Positions 24,001-34,788 of a stretch of 64,000 nt of DNA are shown here, piece after piece. The notes beneath the pieces are model-generated. The model ran no database searches, was not told the DNA's origin, and saw only the letters and a list, made by a program, of their open reading frames with translations. Origin of the DNA: Bombyx mori (Eukaryota > Arthropoda > Insecta > Lepidoptera > Bombycidae). Position numbers and translations under genes: made by a program. Position 1 is the stretch's first letter. Every line of letters starts with the position of its first letter. The stretch spans positions 16,217,001 to 16,281,000 of the forward strand of contig NC_085119.1 in NCBI RefSeq assembly GCF_030269925.1. Direction: 5' to 3'.

Positions 24001-27000
24001 AATAAAAATTCAAGTACATCATATCTATTGCCGCTACAATCATCTTTTTGATCTATCTTGATCACATCTTCCAAAGAAATACCACCACTATATGAAAACC
24101 GAGTACATAGCGCCAAATGTGTTCATGAGTGATTATAATTGGTAGGTAATGTGATTACGGTGGTAGTGTGATTCGTTTAAATGGCTTAATTCGTCGTCTC
24201 CTGGGATACAATAATGGTGGTCAAAGAATTTTACCCCATTATAAGCTTACAACTTACAACAATATATTTTTGGATTCACAACTTGAATCTGACATACCTG
24301 GAATCATTTCTGGTTCATCGTCAAGCCATCCTTCAGGTTTAATTGCATTGGGATCTTTAATTTGGGCCGGCTCAGTTTCGTCCCAGTCATCAGGCTTGGT
24401 AGCACTAGGATCAACAATCTGTTGGAAGATAGAGCAAGTTTGATGCATATGTTAAGTTGAGCATGTCACGAGCCTACATCCTACCCTGATAGTGGATTGC
24501 CTAATTCTGATGTACCAATCCTATTCAAAGGAAAGCTATATTTTATACATTTGAGACTTCAATCTTAAGTATCCATGGGCATCAGTGTTGTCACAATTGT
24601 TCATTAACTAAATAAATAAGTAAATATACTTTTTTAATTTTTTAAGGAGTACAGCATTCAATCTATCAGAGGCCATGGACGTCGTGCCAACATGAAAGCC
24701 ACAGACCACTTTGAAATATAATGATGCAGTTTCAATTTAATTTGAGTAAAGGACAAGTCCACATCTAGGCCACAAATGTTTTAAATACACAGTATGTTAT
24801 ATTATTTTGACAGACCTTTTCCCTTTCATCCCAATCTTCTGGTTTCTTGTCATTAGGGTCGTCAATTTCCTCTGGTGGGTTGACAGGTGGAGTAAAGTCC
24901 TCTAGCAGAGATCCAGCATTGACTTCCTTGTTGTCAACTAGTATAGAGAAGGTATTGTCTGGTCGGACAATCAGAGTGTATAAATGAGGTTCCTTGTCTT
25001 TGTAGATGTCATCTAGTCGCTGACTGTGGAATTGTATTTTAATTGTATTTAATTGCAGACTGAGAAATGCATGTGAATAATTACTGTATCCATATTTTTA
25101 AGCAAAGTAAGACAAATTTAACTATGAAAATATACATTATCAAAAGGACTTGCTTGAGTTTAATTAGCATGTAATATGTGAATATTAGTATGTTTAAAAG
25201 TCTAAAACTTATAATTATATAGATTACTTGGCAGGTGCAGGAAAAATAACCCAACAAATGTCAAATTGAAATAATTGCTTTTGTTTAAAACAGATGAGAG
25301 GAGTTATAAAGCGGTTGATATTAAGTTAAAGTCAGAAGTTAAAGTAATAAATTCTATTACAAAGCCAAGTGGTTTATTAATTGCGACACAATACCGGTGG
25401 TAGGACCTCTTGTGAGTCCGCGCGGGTAAGTACCACCACCCTGCCTATTTCTGCCGTGAAGCAGTAATGCGTTTCGGTTTGAAGGGTGGGACAGCCGTTG
25501 TAACTATACTTGAGACCTTAGAACTTATATCTCAAGGTGGGTGGCGCATTTGCGTCGTAGATGTCTATGGGCTCCAGTAACCACTTAACACCAGGTGGGC
25601 TGTGAGTACGTCCACCCATCTAGCAATAAAAAAAAAACACAGCATTACAAAACGTTCTTACGTAAAAAGTAAAAAAATATCATGGTCATTGCTTACGTTG
25701 GTTTCTTACTGTGTTTCTCTTCAATGGTGCCATTCTTAGGATTCTTATGTCTGAATATGAAATGTAGTTTATTATCATTGCCGCACTTGTCCGGCCCAAA
25801 CATTATAGTGTACGGAGTTTGATCGTGGAATTTACGTAGATCGGCTTTCGTGTTAGTCCCTTTTGATAGTAGCTTGATGTAGGCACCACCGCAGTTCTGT
25901 CCTTCCTGAAAGATTTAGCAAATCCTTTGATGTGATTTGGTTTTAAGAAATCGTAATTTAGGAAGCAAAGTATTAGACAGTAGTTAGCGCTATATTGATT
26001 TTTTGTTGAAAAATAATATAATCTGTCCATGGTTTCGAGAAATATAAAGTATAGCATCGCTGTCAAACCAAAATCTGCTATGTGCATAAACTCCATTTTG
26101 AATTAACAAGTAAAAATATTTTCATTTAATTATAATTTATATAAAGGTGAATTTTTAAGAACTATACCAAACGAAAGCTTTAAATAAATATTAAAGCCAT
26201 ATACACATAACAGTTTTTTTATACAGTAGATAGGGCTGTGAACTATACGAAAAAAGTAAAAAATTAAAAATCTCAAAAAGTGCACATAGCAGATTTTGGT
26301 TTGACAACGACGATAGTTGGAAATTGTAAAACGAACATAATGAATGCGAGATAATGCCGCAAAGGTAATTATAATCGTATTTTTAATTTTTAATCAGATA
26401 TATAGTAATATTAATGGATTACATTCTAAATAGCAATTTTGTTTATCTAAATTTAAGATTACACCGATTACGTTAACGCCGCATTTAAGCCGTCAACTAT
26501 TCCATCCTATCAGAGTAAGGTTAGGAATTTTTTTTGCCTGATTCTCTATATTGATACAATACGGAGTTTTTATGAGACCCTTAAATGACCAGTCCGGTAC
26601 CGTACGGTCCTCTATTTTTGCTATGTAGGCAGATGAGCTTAGCGATGGTGAAGGCCCACCTGATTGGTATTTGCTTAAAATCTCTCTTTGACGCCAGCAA
26701 TACCAGAGGCTCAGCCAAGCTACTTAACGCCAGGTACTCTCCGCAAGTCTCTATACAGAAGAACTAATTAAAGCGTTCGATAAACAACGTGGAATTCATC
26801 ACAGAGTCGGACGGTACGTAATATCTCTGCAATGCACTGTCGATGAACGCAGCGGTTCCAGATAGTATGGATGAGCTCTGTTCCGGTGGCGGGAGGTGTA
26901 AAAAGGAGATCATCTTGAACAATTCCTCAGGGCACTTCGCATACAAAACGTAAAAGGAATCAATGTTCCTCCATAGACTTCCATAGACCCAGAAGTCTAT

Positions 27001-30000
27001 GGAGGAACGATCTGTAAAAATCGGATTGAAGAAAATTCGAACTGCCCTATATCTGTATGGAGTCAAACGGAAATAGTCAGTATTTCGGAGCCCTGCCCAG
27101 AGATAGAAGCAGTACTCCACGCGAGGGTGGACGAGCGATAAAGTCTTTATCCAGACTTTAGGTATCGCTTCGCTCTGTTGAGATTTTCTAAAATTTTATA
27201 AGCCAATTTGCTTTACCTTCCAACTGACTTCAATACTGAACACCGCTAGACTCCAAGAATCCCAACACTTTCGGAAAATAGCGGGGATACTCCTTGGAAT
27301 TGTGGTGACAAGACAAAGGGTTGTTTACACATACAAAAACAAATGATTGTTCAAATTGTCATTTCGAAGTTCAACGGACTTGTGATTCAAAATGCAATTT
27401 TAATGTTTGTCCTCATCTCATTGAACTCACAAATATGGCATTGACGCAAGCGGGACTTTATTTTTAGACATCATGACTTAAAAGTTCCAGATTATAGTAT
27501 CTGGATTGTTGCCAGCTTTAGGATGACCTTAGATGCATCATTTTATTGATATACAGATATTTTAGTCAACTTTTATTAAGATCCATCTTCGTTATTCTCA
27601 TGGGGCAGATTCAAGACTGTTAAGGACTGACAAGGCAAGATGGAAGCATGGGCCCATTAGTTGTAAGCGTTTCTAAATGGGGGCTAATAAAATTTCCTAA
27701 GTATACAGAACAAATGCTGGGCTTAGCAAATAAAGGTTTGCTTTCTTCAAACGCCATCTTGTAACAACTGAATCATTCATTCAAGTGATGTGAACCTTAG
27801 ACCAATCAGCTCCAAACAAAAAATGATGCTAGAATTTGTGCCTTCATGCAAAAATGACTAGAGTTGCAGAGCTATCATTAAGCCTTTAACCATATGATTA
27901 TGACATGATGACATTGATGATGTTATCAATGGGGTTACCGACAATAACTGAAAGCTGAAGAATTTGCTGAAAGTAGAGGCAGATTGCCATAAAAAAAAAT
28001 TAAAAAAAATTGAAAGCTTCAAAGCCCACTGCTTATTAAAAGCAAAATAATACAAGGGATTGAAATTGAGACACTGATTTGTGGCTTGATGCTGGTTCGC
28101 TCATCATTGAGCCTCTCCAAACATGCCAATGAATAACAAAGAAACTTGCGAACATTTGGCAAAACAACATAACTTTTATTTGCCAAAATCTGCTAACATT
28201 AATAAACATAACATAACAGACTTTAAAATAACAATCCAATATTGTCATAAAGCAATACTTCAATAGGAATATAAGCTTTACTAAGCTGATAAGCCAATTA
28301 GATGTGGTTTAGAATTTCACAGTCCTACAACATAATATTTCGATTTATCCATACTAAACATCATAAATAATTCAGATAATTATTTGTCACATCCTATACA
28401 GTCACATACAATATATTTCAAAATTTAGCAATAATTTACAGGTCTTAAGTAAAAAATAAACACAAGAATATTTTTGTAATTTACACATACAAGTAAAGAT
28501 ACTTATTTAGTTTTTTTTATTTATAAAAGCAGAATCTACCCAAGCCTTATTTCTGTCAGAAGAAGGACTACTTTGAGTTTCGTTTGAGACTCGTGTCAAA
28601 CCTAAAGAAGTGTCAAAAATTTAGTTGAAAATTCATTTTATCAAGCATTTCCTATTTATGGTAGCAAGTACAAAAATGGCTCGACAGGCACTAAGCTTGA
28701 AATCTGTCTGGAAGTTACATGATTATAATATAGTGTGTATAATGTGTAAATATAAATGTGTAATGTGTAAATATAAATAAATATAATTTAAATAAAAAGA
28801 CATAGGCAAGACAATGGGTGCTAAGTTGTGAGCAATACTCAAGATAAGAATTAGATATAAAAAATATAAACCTGCATAGTGACTTCATATTGAACAATGA
28901 GAGGCTTGTTTTTAAACTCAAATGGTTTATCCAGTAGTGTAGATATAGCTGCATGTTTTGCTTCGGTTGTGAGGACAAGTCCAAAATCGTTCTTTAGGAT
29001 CTTCCTGATTGGTTGTTGAATCTATAATAAATAAAAACCTTCAAGCATTTTATTTTCAAAATCCACTTTGAGTGGGGTAACAGGAAAATATCAAAGTCTC
29101 TGTCATGAAAGCAATTTTCGGAATTGTACAAGTTTGGAAGTCATTATTATGGATCATGGATACGTCATCTGATACATTCATATTGAGTGATGTGACTGTG
29201 CCGGGGATTGAATCCCGTAGACAGGTACCAATTTTTGTAAGGAAATACGCAGTTAACAAATGTTCATGAATGACTTCCACGGTTAAGGAATAACATTGTC
29301 TAATAAAAATGAATACCGCAAAAGTTGGAATTTGCATGATTACTGGTGATAGGGCATCTAGTGAGTCTGCATGAGATACTAAGCAGGTAATAGGGTGGTA
29401 ACGCTGCTATTTCTGCTGTGAAGTAGTAATGCGTTTCGGTTTGAAGAGTGGGGTGGCAGCTGTTATACAGTAAAATATTGACGTCTTACTATTGTGTGAG
29501 CCAAATGCCTTCAAAAGCAATGATGCAATACTAACCTCCCATTTTCCGTCATATTTCGCTATGTTTTCATCTACTCCCTGTTTTTTAGCTTCAGATTTAA
29601 TCCATTTCCTTTTAAAAGCATTTTCATCATCAAAATGCTCAGACAGGTACACATTGTCTGAATTCAATTCTGGGCTGACATATTGATCATCTTCCTCAAT
29701 CTAAATAATTTATAAGAATCATCATAATATCTATCAAAATATAACAACATTTAAGGTAGTGGAACTATTCTTACACAACAGCATAAACAATAGTATCACT
29801 GACACTGATAGAAAACATTATTAGGAAACAAAGGCCTTATATTAAGTGTGAGTTTTTAGGAATTACCTTCACCTCCTATTCATTTTAATAGATCATCATT
29901 ATAAGATATGTTCTCAGAGCACACAGCCACACAGGTTTACCAAGTTTACCAATTAATAAGATTGCTAAATGACAAGTTAGTAACACTTGCTTATGTGTTG

Positions 30001-30617
30001 AACTATGTTGGTAACTTTGGTTCTCTAGAAAAGGACTTCCTATCCTTTAGAGAGACACCAAGTATAACTTGTTCCTTAGCTTGCTAAATGGCTTTAAGCA
30101 TTCAGACCTGCCTTGCTATGAATGCTTATGGCTCTGTATGTTGTAATAGGAAGGAGTCACTTCACTGTAACCTAATGGTTGCTGAGAATTGAGATATCTT
30201 ATATGAGTGAGATATCTTATATCTTATATGAGTCAAAGAGATGATCTATGAGATTTATTATTACTATGTTATTAAATGTTCCTAATTTAAGTTTGGATAT
30301 TCCATTTTATAGGTCATAAGAGTAAAAGGCAGTAAAATGTCAATTTAAGAAATATTAAGTATGCTAAAATTGACATATTTATCTTTATGATAAGATTAAA
30401 AACCGTAGTTTTACGACTAGATATTTTTTTTTTAAATATCTAGGTTTTAAAATGTAGGTCATTTAACCTAAAAAAATAACGTTTATACTTAGGTTTTACT
30501 AACCTCCACAGTTGCCTCATCATTTTGGTCGACTTCGTTTGCATTTGTTAGCCTGGTATTGCCGAAAAATGCCAACAATATACTAAATAGAAATAACTTG
30601 CGGCTTATTTCAGCCAT
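18010..30617 (-). CDS. CNX: Calnexin, complete, 11 coding exons, 555 aa
   Basis: This is the ER-membrane lectin chaperone that binds monoglucosylated N-glycoproteins. Exons in transcription order: 30504-30617, 29536-29700, 28872-29021, 25697-25905, 24816-25023, 24298-24418, 23375-23517, 22377-22493, 21505-21645, 18701-18823, 18010-18186. They total 1668 nt, all phases fit, and all introns are GT-AG. Residues 1-30 are the signal peptide region. The globular lectin part has [19 protein letters not shown] and ends in [10 protein letters not shown]. The P-domain (about 266-403) has four motif-1 repeats (DPxAxKPxDWD) and four motif-2 repeats (xWxxPxIPNPxY), the calnexin number. The membrane helix is about 471-493, followed by an acidic cytosolic tail ending ENVTLTTEV; no C-terminal RKPRRE-type signal is seen. 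A splice acceptor directly abuts the ATG, so a 5'-UTR intron is likely. The donor of exon 7 (GTACTG) is weak and is repeated in the adjacent array. Confidence 0.96.
19300..19745. repeat. Tandem array, about 62-bp unit, seven copies, in a calnexin intron
   Basis: The unit core is ACAATGACGCTATAGAAGGG, then TAACGTTTGCACGAACTAAC and a poly-T run; it recurs about every 62-63 bp from 19322 to about 19700 with point differences. It lies between exon 10 and the candidate alternative last exon. Confidence 0.9.
19842..19976 (-). CDS. CNX: Candidate alternative last exon of calnexin (short-tail isoform)
   Basis: Between calnexin exons 9 and 10, an ATAG acceptor is followed in phase 0, the phase exon 9 leaves, by 44 codons and a TAG. 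The peptide begins [18 protein letters not shown], then a hydrophobic segment with [18 protein letters not shown], and ends ARRAQEVR. It lines up with exon 10 ([18 protein letters not shown] plus helix) in length, in the position of the tryptophan before the helix, and in the helix itself. Codons are GC-rich at third positions like neighbouring true exons. Used in place of exons 10-11, it would give a calnexin with a tail of about eight basic residues instead of the long acidic tail. The polypyrimidine tract is poor and an (ATTTG)n stretch lies just upstream, so a decayed duplicate of exon 10 remains possible. Confidence 0.5.
   Translation of the reverse strand, partial: KSLWGRILRAMNYKPGWWALYAAYVGTPVALYVALLARRAQEVR
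20046..20390 (-). mobile_element. Retroposon tail, family B, long copy
   Basis: Reverse orientation: oligo-T, AACCTATGCTAGTAGTCTTG, GAAGATCCGGCTAGAAACTC, CTTTCGTCGCAAGCGATGGG, GGAGGATCCGTAATGACG. It lies in a calnexin intron. Confidence 0.8.
20996..21160 (-). pseudogene. RTE-like LINE fragment, minus strand
   Basis: CTTCTCCCAGTCACCTGGGG and CCATCCATTTCTTCTTAGGT are the reverse complement of the fragment around 47330-47460, the end of the polymerase gene and its 3' flank. Confidence 0.65.
21706..21918 (+). mobile_element. SINE tail (Bm1-like), 3'-truncated
   Basis: AATTATAATTTGCGTAATTA, then the tail, stopping after CACTTAACAC without the oligo-A end; calnexin intron. Confidence 0.85.
22697..23480 (-). 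repeat. Seven-copy 112-bp tandem array derived from a calnexin P-domain exon
   Basis: The sequence from CAGTACCTTGTAG recurs at 22697, 22809, 22921, 23033, 23145, 23257 and 23369, exactly 112 bp apart; I see no differences between copies by eye. On the minus strand each unit holds the last ~96 nt of calnexin exon 7 (from [17 protein letters not shown] to NPNYK), its GTACTG splice donor, and about 16 nt of intron. Only the right-most copy joins the rest of the exon and its acceptor. The others lie inside intron 7. As 112 is not a multiple of 3, reading through the first donor shifts the frame and meets a TGA within about 12 codons, so correct protein needs the first of seven donors. Identity suggests a very recent expansion or an assembly artefact. 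Confidence 0.95.
25394..25637 (+). mobile_element. SINE tail (Bm1-like)
   Basis: GGTGGTAGGACCTCTTGTGA to AGCAATAAAAAAAAA, close to consensus; calnexin intron. Confidence 0.88.
26614..27180 (-). pseudogene. CR1/R1-like LINE 3' end with reverse transcriptase relic
   Basis: On the minus strand 27120-26764 encodes [27 protein letters not shown] and CPEELFKMI, the C-terminal polymerase region of a non-LTR element. It is followed by the family's 3' UTR (TGTAGGCAGATGAGC, inverted), which also occurs at 52186-52395. It lies in the largest calnexin intron region. Confidence 0.75.
27190..28860. other. Calnexin intron 3, no gene seen
   Basis: AT-rich intron sequence; no conserved coding segment or known repeat was recognised. 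Confidence 0.5.
29190..29475 (+). mobile_element. Old SINE copy with partial tRNA-like head
   Basis: GGGGATTGAATCCCGTAGAC (decayed B-box), CATGAATGACTTCCACGG, then a heavily mutated tail ending near AGCTGTTATACAG; calnexin intron 2. Confidence 0.75.
29701..30503. other. Calnexin intron 1, no repeat recognised
   Basis: AT-rich, with a short direct duplication of GATATCTTATAT near 30193-30225 and otherwise nothing notable. Confidence 0.4.
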
Positions 30618-30625
30618 CTAAAAAA

Positions 30626-32366
30626 AATTAAATTTAATGTTCGCACACGTTATTCAGCACGATAGAATGATAATTAGTGAAAAGTACAAAGCTCTCAATA
30701 ACTCGGTAATTATATAAGTGGACTTAATTTAATTAAGAATAGGACAGCACCGCTCGGTTAATCAAATATTGTACTGCGGCGAACTGAATACCAATTTCTG
30801 ATCGGTGTGTAGTTAGTTATGCACAGCGGATAAAGGATATCCTCATTAAAAGACAAATGTTTTTTTAATATACTATGTGAACATACCTTCGTTTGAGCCT
30901 GATACAAAACAAACACTCGTTTATTGATTAGTCTATTAGAATCACTAATATGAATGAAATCGACTGCATAAATTTTTATTTTATTCCTCTAAAAATTTTA
31001 GCCAATCAAAAACAAACAGTTGTCAAAGCAACGATCGAGAATTTTCCGATGCGTTCAGAAAAAGAGAAATGTAAAATGATCGACTATCCACTTAAGAAAT
31101 TTTGCACTCAGATTATGATCATTCTCTGGAGATATTCAAATATGATCACAGGATCACACAATCACTTTCTCTTTTAATATCTGAAATTATAACAATATGT
31201 TACTTGAATTCTGTCTCTTATTGGCATTGACCTATTGACGTTTTTTATTTTTGGTACGGTATACTTTGAAAGCTAGGTTTCTAGCTTACTAAGCTTCGAT
31301 CAATAATAGGAATACAAATAAATATACCATTATGTCTAGTTTTGGATATTTTCCCTACATGAAACGAAACATTTATAAAAACACTAAGCAGACATTCCAA
31401 AATAAAATTACGAGAGATTCTTGTTCAACAAAACATATTGGCCACCGTAGAATAATCGAAAATTCAATGCCAATAAAGTGCAATTTGTATGAGGCATCAC
31501 TAAATATAACTTTTTTAATAAAATTGCAGCTAAATAAATTATTTTCAAAACCTGTCTATCGTACTTAATAGTAAAATGAATTTCCGAAAATAAAAACTGC
31601 TAAAGGTTGATCAGCTCAAGTTCGGTCAACAGTAGATTGCACCAATTTGTTCCATAGTTCGAAAAAATGATATTTTAAATTTAACGGCAAAGTTACGATC
31701 GTATCAGAGATTTATTTTCTAAAAACAAAAACAGGTGTTTAAGGTGCATCTAAGGTTATTAATTAATTTTCGTCAGTATTCTAAATGTTCCTCATGAAAA
31801 CAAGCTAGGGAAAAGAAATGTACATTGAAAATCAAGAGGTTTCGATATAACATTCTGTTTGTTCTGATGTAATTTCCTTGTAACAAAAACAAATTGTCAG
31901 AACATTTTCAACCAGTTTTAAGTAAGTAAGAGACCGAGAGACAGAGAAGATATATCCTTATACATGTCTCTCTCAGTCTCATGCGTGGATAATGCCCTCG
32001 CGCTCTTATCCACAGAGGTATTAAATTGAATTTAGGAGATGATTGGCCCCTTGGATCGGTCTATCTTTTTGTAAGAGGTTTTAAAATAGTTGTCTGGTGG
32101 ACATAAGTAAAAATCAGCTTTCAGAATATACGTGAAGTTAGGTAATTATTTTGGGAGCTTTAAAGCGTCTGCAAAGCAATTCGGCCGACGGAAAGTGTCT
32201 GGGAGTACTGGCGACTTATTTTTAATGATATTGCTTATAATATACGTAAAAATCAGCTTTCAGAATTTACGTGAAGTACGTAATGATTTTATGTACCTTG
32301 ATTACCTGATACCTGAAAATTGGCCGTCTAACCAAGCTAGCAGGTAGGCATGCGTTCGTAGTACAT
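30626..32366. other. Spacer between divergent calnexin and GalNAc-transferase genes
   Basis: It should hold the calnexin promoter and 5'-UTR exon. I could not identify an ER-stress element, TATA box or CpG-rich promoter with confidence. A 32-bp sequence with AAAAATCAGCTTTCAGAAT is repeated at 32108 and 32247. Confidence 0.35.
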
Positions 32367-32370
32367 ACTA

Positions 32371-32712
32371 GCCGTTTTCCAATTATAGCACAAGAGCGTA
32401 TTATGCGGTATAATGCTCAACTAAGCTTCAGCATAATTCGGCATTGTGCGTCACTGAGTCGCATTATGCTCTGTAATTAACCATTACTTAATGGTAGTTT
32501 TCCAATTACAGAGCATAATTACAGAGCATAGCATTACATAATGGTAGTTTTCCAATTACAGAGCATAATTACAGAGCATAGCATTACTTAATGGTAGTTT
32601 TCCAATTACAGAGCATAATGCGACTCTGGGACGCACAATGCCGAATTATGCTGAAGCTTAGTAGAGCATTATGCCGCATAATGCGCTCTTGTGCTGTAAT
32701 TGGAAAACGGCC
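32371..32712. mobile_element. Fold-back (MITE-like) palindrome with direct repeats in the loop
   Basis: Arms of about 109 bp (32371-32479 and 32604-32712) are near-perfect inverses; the ends are GCCGTTTTCCAATTA and TAATTGGAAAACGGC. The loop holds about 2.4 copies of a 50-bp unit (CATTACTTAATGGTAGTTTT) starting at 32482, 32532 and 32582. No coding frame. Confidence 0.85.
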
Positions 32713-33013
32713 ACTAACACTACGCAATTGGCCACATTCATGGAGTTAATAAGTTTTTCGTTCGTTAGAAAATACGTGACGCCTGGTGGCCCTGGGATCT
32801 TGGACTACTATCATAGATTACAATAACATAAACTGCAGAGTGCAGATTATTAGGTACTACCAGGTACTACGTAGGTAGGTACTGGTCGAATATATTAAGT
32901 GTATAATCTATGGGTACTGGCGTACGAACTAAACGACAGTGGCATTGGGAAAAAGTAAGTTATTGTCAAAGTTTGTTTTGGTTTAATTCGAGTAGATCAA
33001 CACAAATTGATAC

Positions 33014-34166
33014 TAGACGTGCGCTAATCATGTTCGGAACTGGATTGAACATGACATCGTTCTTTTGAGTGTCGGAACTAGTTCCAGTAAACATGTTCGC
33101 GGAACTGTTTAGTTTCACGAACATGTTAAGTCTAGTAGCTGTTTGTAGTTTGTAGCTGTTTAGTTCCGCGGACATATTAAGTCTAGTACCTGTTTGAAGC
33201 TGTTTAGTTCCGCGGACATGTTAAGTCTAGTAGCTGTTTGTAGTGTAGCGAATCACGTATTAAGTTATTATTAATTACACAATATTTTTCAAAAAAGGTA
33301 TTAAAAATACAATTTTTTAAAAGCACTATATAAAAATAGATTGCCGCTTATGGCAATTATTATTGTAATTATTATTTTGTAAGGTTTTTAGTTTTAGGTT
33401 CATTGTTACAGCTGGTTGCATAATTTATTAATGTACTGTAATTACTTTGTCATAATTTCAACTACTCTACTACTTTCATTATTTTTCAATGTAGGTATTG
33501 TACGATGCACCGGAAACTATAACCTATCAGTTGTTAATTAAAATACCACGTTATTCTGATATACAACGTAAATTAAGCTCGTTGTAGCCTTACAACCTTT
33601 TTCCCATAACCGAGATACCGAATAGCGAAAGTGGTGAATGTTTTAAAATTCTCGAATTTTGAATTATGATTTTCTAAGAAATGGTCCACAAACACTTAAG
33701 GTTAAGTGCTCGTAGGAATGATGCATGGTCAAGGTCAAAATCCATAGCAAAACATTTTAATTTATTCAACTATCGACTGTAACACGTAGGTCGTAGAGCA
33801 TAACTTCAATATTAATAAAAATGTAATATGAAAGAGCTCCACACGCAGTTTCATGCACTCGCTCCATCTCACTCTCTCGTATTCGTGCCATATGTCGCCT
33901 TATCTCTTTACGTGGACTCGTGTCGGTTCGAGACTCGTTCGGGTGGACTCGCCGCGCCACGCCTCCGCGCCGCGCGGTACCTATGCTCTAATCATGTCCG
34001 CATGTCCGTCATGTTCAACGCGTTTGTAGTTCCTGCATAACAGTACACTTGGAATGGAAATGGAACTGTCTGAACATGTTAATTTTGACAACTCGGATTG
34101 AATGATATAGTTCCATATGAGGACATAGTTCCAGGAACTATTTAGGTCCGGAACTACGCATGTCTA
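33014..34166. mobile_element. Non-autonomous hAT-like transposon, 1153 bp, with 8-bp target duplication
   Basis: ATTGATAC flanks it exactly on both sides (33006-33013 and 34167-34174). The termini are TAGACGTGCG and, inverted, TAGACATGCG. Both subterminal zones are crowded with GGAAC, GTTCC and AACATGTT motifs, as expected of transposase-binding repeats. The interior has a GC-rich patch near 33940-33980 but no frame above about 70 codons, so no transposase. Confidence 0.75.
33085..33245. repeat. Imperfect tandem repeats inside the hAT-like element
   Basis: A unit with AGCTGTTTAGTTCCGCGGAC and TTAAGTCTAGTAGCTGTTTG occurs about three times with slight changes. Confidence 0.7.
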
Positions 34167-34788
34167 ATTGATACAAATACGCCTAAATGGTTTACATAAT
34201 AGTATAATACTCTAACTCTGAATTCCTTGTATCATAATTTTTACTCATGTACTACCTACATAATATATAACAAGGTACAATGTGACAAATGTGTTGAATT
34301 GTGAATGATGATTAAAATCCTGTTTTGCAACTTTTGTGTTAGTCCAATTTTTTTAGTTTTGCCGAATAAGGTGTTTTCGTTTTTTAAATCAACATAAATT
34401 ACAGATATTTGTGAATAAGAAGACAATATCTTAGATTGGGAAGTTACTAAATTTTTCACTTTTAAAGGTAAATTTATCGTGGTTTTCATTATAATTATAA
34501 TTTATAGGCTGTGCGCTATTCGCTGATTGAATTTTCGTATGAAATACACAGTTAAAAATATTGTTATCACTACTGATGTGGTTTTACACTCAGACAAATT
34601 TGTATTGCATTAAACTTTTTACCACTAAAATTATCTAAAGGAAAACCAGAATTCATGAAAACTGCTTAAAAAAATCATTGCTTTAATTATACTGTTCACT
34701 GATAGCTTGCTCTTATCACAACATTTAAATTTGAAGTTTAAATCGAAATTTTAATTATTACTTTCTTAACTTTCAGATAAGTCAATTA

